A DNA stretch of 64,000 nucleotides from Athripsodes cinereus. Taxonomy: Eukaryota; Arthropoda; Insecta; Trichoptera; Leptoceridae. Position 1 is the stretch's first letter; the number at the start of each line of letters is the position of its first letter. The position numbers were made by a program, and so were the translations under genes. The stretch spans positions 11,125,427 to 11,189,426 of the forward strand of contig OX388321.1 in NCBI GenBank assembly GCA_947579605.1, written 5' to 3'. This document shows positions 59,701 through 64,000 of the stretch, one piece after another. The notes beneath the pieces are model-generated. The model searched no databases, had not been told where the DNA came from, and worked only from the letters and a program-made list of their open reading frames with translations.

Positions 59701-62700
59701 AGATACAAAAACCAAATCCATTCAAAGGGATTTTATGCTGATTGCAATACATCTTTTAGTAACATTCAAAATGTTGACATGGGAACACCACACTGTATGG
59801 GAGTCTTCAAGACTATTATTATTATTTATTAAACTAAATACTTACAGACAGTGGTTCTAACGTAGGTGGTCCATTTGTTTGGATAGAAACATCTGAATAT
59901 GCTGTAACTTCATTGGGTCCTTCACAAAACACACTAGGAGTACAAACGCATTCAACCAATAATCTAAATTTATACATCTTCTCCGCTTCAAGTCCAGGCC
60001 AGTTGTTGTATGCCATGGGGATAATCAGTGGATAATTACGAGAGAATGTATTGTTACCAAATTCTATAATCTCTGAAAGAAATGTTTCCTCCAGAGAATT
60101 TATAGACACCTTTTTCTCAAACACATCTGGCTAAAATAAAATATAAACATAATTCAATTGCAAAAACAAAGAAGATATTAATTTTAAAAAGATTAATTTA
60201 AATCTTTCCACGATCTTTGTATTTCTTAGATTTTAGTAGAAAAAAATCAAAAAAATAAAATCATTTTGAATAGAAAATTGCAGTTGCTTTCTTGTTTTTC
60301 GAAAATGTGTGGAAAATATTTATAAAAGAGGAATTTCACTCAGCTATCTCATAATTTCACTGTTGCATACACTTAATACTAGCAAGGGAAAGACAATAAG
60401 TAAGCCATTTTGCATCATTCATAGAAACTTTGTGTCAATTTAGTCATTTCTTCCTACTATATTCTTAACACTGACATTGTTATCTTACAAATGGGATGCT
60501 ATGAAGCCATTCTCCTCTTACCAACAAATAAGGCTCAAAGTATCCAAATCCTTCTTCATTCAAAATGGACCATTGCAGTGTACACCCAGGTCTCAAATCA
60601 AATATTTGGGTTTGAATTTCGAACGGCATATTGGAAGCAAAAACCTTTCTATTATTTCCAATCTCAATCAGAGGTAGCATCTCATCTTTTACAATTATTT
60701 CGCATTTATTAGTCACACCTGTATTTCCTTTTGTAACTTGTAATTCTACTTGATATCTGTAAACCATAAAATATGAGAAACACTTATTTTATTAATTGAT
60801 ATCTAGATTTACATGGATTAAAAAAATGTGTAAGTAATAAAAAGAGATGTCTGAATTGCAAAAGTAAACCAAAGTATTATCACATTTTAGTTTTGCAATA
60901 CCCAACTTCTAAAATAAAGGTAACATTATTAATCACAATGTAAAATACATGCATAATTCTGCAAATGTTTAATTAGCATCAGCATTTTATTTGTGTATTT
61001 ATGACAATAATTGTCTACAAATGACTATACAATGGAAATTTCAAAATAAACCGTTTGAATGAGTTATTATTTGCTAAATTTTTATTTTGTTGTGGCAACT
61101 TACTCAGTTTTAAAGATTTCCGAAACCTTTATATGCAACTTTTAAAATTTACTAATATCTAATATAAGAAAAATTTCATAATAAAGTGCTTTGACAACAA
61201 CCCTATATAAAGTCATTTAAACAAAAAAAAATATAACAAAACCTAAAATGACATTTTGTTGTTCAAAAAAATTACTTACGTTCCTTCTTCATCAAAGCCT
61301 CCTTCTAAATTTAACTCTGCGGCAACTGATGATGGAATATTTTTACAATCACTGGAATCTGACAACTTTTTACACACCCAGTTGAACTATAACATTGACA
61401 ATGTAAGGAGTTAATTAATTTGTATATTGTTATGTCTATCGCCTTTGATTAATCCTTTAGAAACACAGGAGAAAAAAGGTTCACCACCATTCGGAATAAA
61501 TTTTTACCAATTGAGTTATCCTTTTCCACAACATTCCTCGTGCTTTGAATTTTTGACCATAGGTATAGTGTAATTAAAAACAGCAGGGCTACTCTTGACA
61601 CAATCTAAATACAATGTTAATCTAGTCTTGATCTTAATCATACAACGCGCGAAGGGACTATGGTCAAAAATACCATGCTACATCTACCGTGAGATTGGTA
61701 TGCACATATTTTTTTACTAATAGTCACTTCGCACGTTGTATGATTAAAAAATCTTTGAGTAATACTTACATTTGCAGGTTCTTTAATGTTGTCAGGATTA
61801 TTCAGTGTTGCAGTTATTGAAAATGGTACATTTTTGCCAATAGTAACCTTCTCACAACTCAGATCCACAGAAAGGCCTCGCTTCAAAGTGGATATAAATA
61901 GTCCAGACTGGAAACAATACTCTATATATTAGTTTCGATATAAATATAACAACATCTACGAACCATAAAAAGTCATTTACATAAGGATTTTTTCGAATGA
62001 CTTAAAAAGCAGAATTTTTACAGGCATCTATGCAACTAACTAGAGTTGGGAATAACGGCTCTTTGAAAATAATGGAACGTAAGCGACTGTTATTTATTTA
62101 TATTCTTTTATTAGAAAAGCTACCGTTATCACCCCCCCCCCCCCCCCCCATAAAAAAAATTGACCTGGCTTAGTTCAAAAATATTTTTTATCTGGTGACG
62201 AACAATAACAAGATACGCAAGATTGAACGCGCAAATAAAAAAGGCAAGTTCGAAAAAATAAAGACATTTTACATAGGTCTAAAACTCAGCGATGAGGTTT
62301 GTCCCCCATCCTGACTATTTTATTTTTTTGTCTGTCAACCTTTCTAATAATAATATAAATAGTTATAATTAAAAGATTAAAATAACTACTACTACTACTA
62401 TACCATCACGGTATATCCCACAAGTGGGGTAGCCAGCAGACCAGCCGCATATAATAAACATGCAAGCTGTCCTCTCCGTGCCAATATAAAATCAAGACAT
62501 TCAGGATGGGTGGCAAGCCTCATCGCTGAATTTAAGATGTAAAATGTCTTATTTTTTCGAACACCTGCCTTTTACAGGACACTCGAAATAATCTCTTATA
62601 AATTACATAAATCGTAAAATTAATAAAGTAATAGATTTTTTTCTATATTAATTAGATTAAATTTAGTATGGAAAATAATACCTAAATATTATTTTCCATA

Positions 62701-63788
62701 CTAAATTGTATTGTCGCGTGATTTGTAACGTCATCGGGAATACCTAAATGATCGTCCATAGTAAAATGTATGGCGGTGTGATAAGTAACAGTATTAGTAA
62801 TACCTAAATGATTTTCCATAGAAAATTTGATATTTGTGATAATTCACGTCGTTCGGAACGAAGTAGCAGGTCGTAGTCAGAAATCACACGATAATAGTGT
62901 GACGTGATATATCGATATTCTGCTACCACGCTCCGTAAAAATAATTTAATATATCACGCGTTCCTCGTTATAACGACCAACTCTACAACTAACAGCTGCA
63001 TTACCTAGACTATATCTTGTACTTCCAACATAAACTTTGTGGATGGTAGTCATTAGAAAAGGATATTATATATAAGATGTGTACATAGTATCACTAATAA
63101 AAATATTCAATGCCTTAAAAGTGAAATGTTGTAATCACCTACCTTACACAGAATCCTCAAAAGTTTATAAAGAAAAGAAAACAGTAAAATTATATCCTAT
63201 GATTCCACAGACAAATATATTTTTAATAATTTGTGTAAAGAAATCACAAATGGTTTAAATTTTACTATTTTCAATAATAATAAGTGAGCTGGTTTCGACT
63301 TACAAAGTAATTGTCAGAAAAATTTTACTAGATAGGTGTTATTATTTGTAGATACCTACAGTGTTGCCACTAAAATACTCTGCCTTAGTCTGAGCAATAT
63401 TTTTTAAAAACATGGTATATAAATAACAACACTGCATGTAGTAAAATAAGTTCTGTAATGACTTTGTAAGTCAAAACCAGGTCACTTTATTATGAAAAAT
63501 TGTAAAACTTAAGCCAATTGTCTTTCATTACGTAAATTGATATGGAGTGCCACAAAATAAACGTCAACTCAATCAATTTTTTAGTAGATAATTGATATCT
63601 TGTAGAGTTTCAAATTACATACTCACAGTTGTAATGGACTTTTTGTCAGTAATATGATATATTTTGCATGTGATATCATACATTCTTCCACCAACCAGTT
63701 TTCCAGGTGGTATAACTAACTTCTTTCCCAGCTGGGATCCAACATTTAAAGTTGATTTATCTTTCACATCGGAAACAATCCAATTAAA
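53945..63788 (-). CDS. REJ/GAIN-GPS single-pass membrane protein, polycystin-1-like (5' partial)
   Basis: Fifteen minus-strand exons: 63627-63788, 61770-61907, 61280-61386, 60522-60756, 59846-60130, 59336-59519, 58675-58880, 58416-58598, 57747-58059, 56233-56591, 55636-55754, 55310-55542, 54622-54746, 54417-54513, 53945-53985. They join in frame to 928 residues and a TGA; the 5' end lies beyond the window. FNWIVSD and FNWVCKKLSD, with the following exons, resemble REJ (receptor for egg jelly) modules. A helical region with RRKR and the exons at 57747-56233 fit a GAIN fold, followed by a GPS-like exon (CRRWIDGTWFQGTC, then CRCDNLGYIS; residues about 725-764). The usual His-Leu before the cleavage point is Asn-Leu, so self-cleavage is doubtful. 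A Ser/Thr-rich stalk leads to one membrane span (VSVTVVLLCIAMIVFIIL) and a basic tail of about 65 residues. No PLAT domain or channel follows, unlike polycystin-1. Confidence 0.8.
54157..54369 (+). CDS. Possible small single-span membrane protein
   Basis: A 70-codon plus-strand frame inside an intron of the opposite-strand REJ/GPS gene. It has a charged N-terminal half with two cysteine/tyrosine-rich patches and a hydrophobic stretch (YVVMILFSLYLIGMLIVFVS) near the C-terminus. No family is recognised and the start context is ordinary. It may be chance. Confidence 0.25.
   Translation: MLNSISSNDSEYTVRKCAVSEFLQRYTLYIDTQREVHESHDDYVVMILFSLYLIGMLIVFVSIGFFVIIL
55078..55268 (+). repeat. (TAG)n-tailed SINE-like copy in the REJ/GPS gene
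   Basis: Blocks ttttagagtgtcctgtaaaa, ttgcgtgtttattatatgca, gatctgctggctaccccact and gccgtgatggtataatagtag. It lies in the intron just upstream of the membrane-span exon. Confidence 0.75.
55755..56232. other. Intron before the GPS exon
   Basis: Contains an (ATTT)n run followed by caattcaaacggctttgaag near 56030-56075, likely a repeat tail. Nothing else is seen. Confidence 0.5.
56713..56766. repeat. (AT)n microsatellite
   Basis: About 27 uninterrupted AT units. Confidence 0.95.
56945..57390 (-). pseudogene. LINE reverse transcriptase C-terminus with zinc-knuckle
   Basis: The minus strand reads REWVRLNRIRTDCSGA, then after a one-base shift HKWGYIADPSCDCGATSQTT and QHIVADCPIYRF. The C-x-C...H...C pattern is the C-terminal knuckle of Jockey/CR1-like LINEs. 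The frameshift shows it is dead. Confidence 0.7.
57490..57572 (+). repeat. (TAG)n-tailed SINE-like 3' end
   Basis: acatgcagctggtctgctgg, ctaccccacttgtgggatat, gccgtgatggtatagtagta, followed by about six TAG units. Confidence 0.8.
58881..59335. other. Intron of the REJ/GPS gene
   Basis: Nothing recognisable. Confidence 0.5.
60757..61279. other. Intron of the REJ/GPS gene
   Basis: AT-rich; nothing recognisable. Confidence 0.5.
61586..61760 (+). mobile_element. MITE (copy 2) against a splice donor
   Basis: Related to 2175-2376: gggctactcttgacacaatc at the left, caacgcgcgaagggacta and gtcaaaaataccatgctac inside. The right end is decayed and lies within about 10 bases of the GTAAGT donor (61769-61764) of the opposite-strand exon 61770-61907. 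Confidence 0.65.
62386..62590 (-). repeat. (TAG)n-tailed SINE-like copy
   Basis: Begins actactactactataccatc on the plus strand and runs through gtagccagcagaccagccgc, caggatgggtggcaagcctc and ttttacaggacactcgaaat. Confidence 0.8.
62655..62830. repeat. Palindrome followed by a diverged tandem repeat
   Basis: tttagtatggaaaataata and its reverse complement form a hairpin at about 62658-62706. Then aatacctaaatgat plus ccatag recurs at about 60-base spacing (near 62740 and 62800), suggesting a decayed array or MITE. Confidence 0.55.
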
Positions 63789-64000
63789 CTGAAACATGCA
63801 CAAAATCGAATCAATTAAAATAAATATACAATCAAAAAATCATCATTATTCTCCTTTTAATATTCCTTTCAGAAACACTGTGCAGAAATTTGATTTTAAA
63901 TATGATTTTGCACACTAAAGGTAATGTAAAGCACAAATACATTAAATTAAACAACCAGGTTTCAATGAGCATCTTGTCACAATTATTGCACTTGATAATG

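Larger units (their letters stand above)
61908..63626. other. Long intron of the REJ/GPS gene
   Basis: Contains a C-run (62131-62149), a SINE-like copy (62386-62590) and the palindrome/tandem region near 62655-62830. No exon was recognised. Confidence 0.6.

Noticed and set aside
62131..62149. Functional G-quadruplex from the C-run
   Set aside because: A single homopolymer run beside poly-A is more likely slippage or a sequencing artefact; no further G-tracts support it.

Overview
This window is AT-rich, intron-rich nuclear DNA from an arthropod, almost certainly an insect. The evidence is a Dscam-family gene of insect architecture, two secreted phospholipase B-like (lamina-ancestor type) genes, and a dense load of metazoan transposable elements: a Ty3/Gypsy element of CsRn1 type, a DD41D Tc1/mariner element, Penelope-like elements, LINE 3' fragments and a tRNA-derived SINE. 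The order is not fixed by what I can read. Frequent taggtacctac-type words and the SINE tail remind me of Lepidoptera, but Hemiptera is not excluded.

Layout. 1-13.4 kb is transposon-rich and holds no host gene I can support. It contains a higher-order tandem repeat (355-2031), a MITE, a LINE 3' fragment, a 209-bp foldback made of two head-to-head Penelope-type tails carrying hammerhead-ribozyme motifs (3544-3752), a 5.7-kb Gypsy element on the minus strand (4394-10078) with 477-bp LTRs and a TTAT target duplication, and an uninterrupted DD41D mariner element (10884-12183). 13.5-33.2 kb (+) is a Dscam-like adhesion receptor, 28 exons from about Ig4 to the stop, with the 5' part missing or outside the window. 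33.7-35.1 kb is a 5'-truncated Penelope-like element with 358-bp inverted arms, inserted about 500 bp past the Dscam stop. 39.0-45.7 kb and 47.7-53.0 kb (+) are two tandem phospholipase B-like genes with the same 8-exon structure. 53.9-63.8 kb (-) is the 3' part of a REJ/GAIN-GPS receptor-like protein with a single membrane span, running tail-to-tail with the second phospholipase gene and continuing past the right edge.

How the genes relate: Dscam and the REJ/GPS protein are predicted cell-surface proteins, and the two phospholipase B-like proteins have signal peptides and are probably lysosomal or secreted Ntn hydrolases. I see no operon-like or pathway link among them; the shared theme is tandem duplication plus repeated insertion of the same repeat families into introns. 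All exon joins were made by eye from splice consensus and reading-frame continuity; the summed coding lengths stay in frame for all four genes. The most interesting observations are the Penelope-associated hammerhead ribozyme motifs, the mosaic Gypsy LTR pair, the Asn-to-Val change next to the predicted active site of the second phospholipase B-like copy, and the single-pass polycystin-1-like protein with a degenerate GPS.
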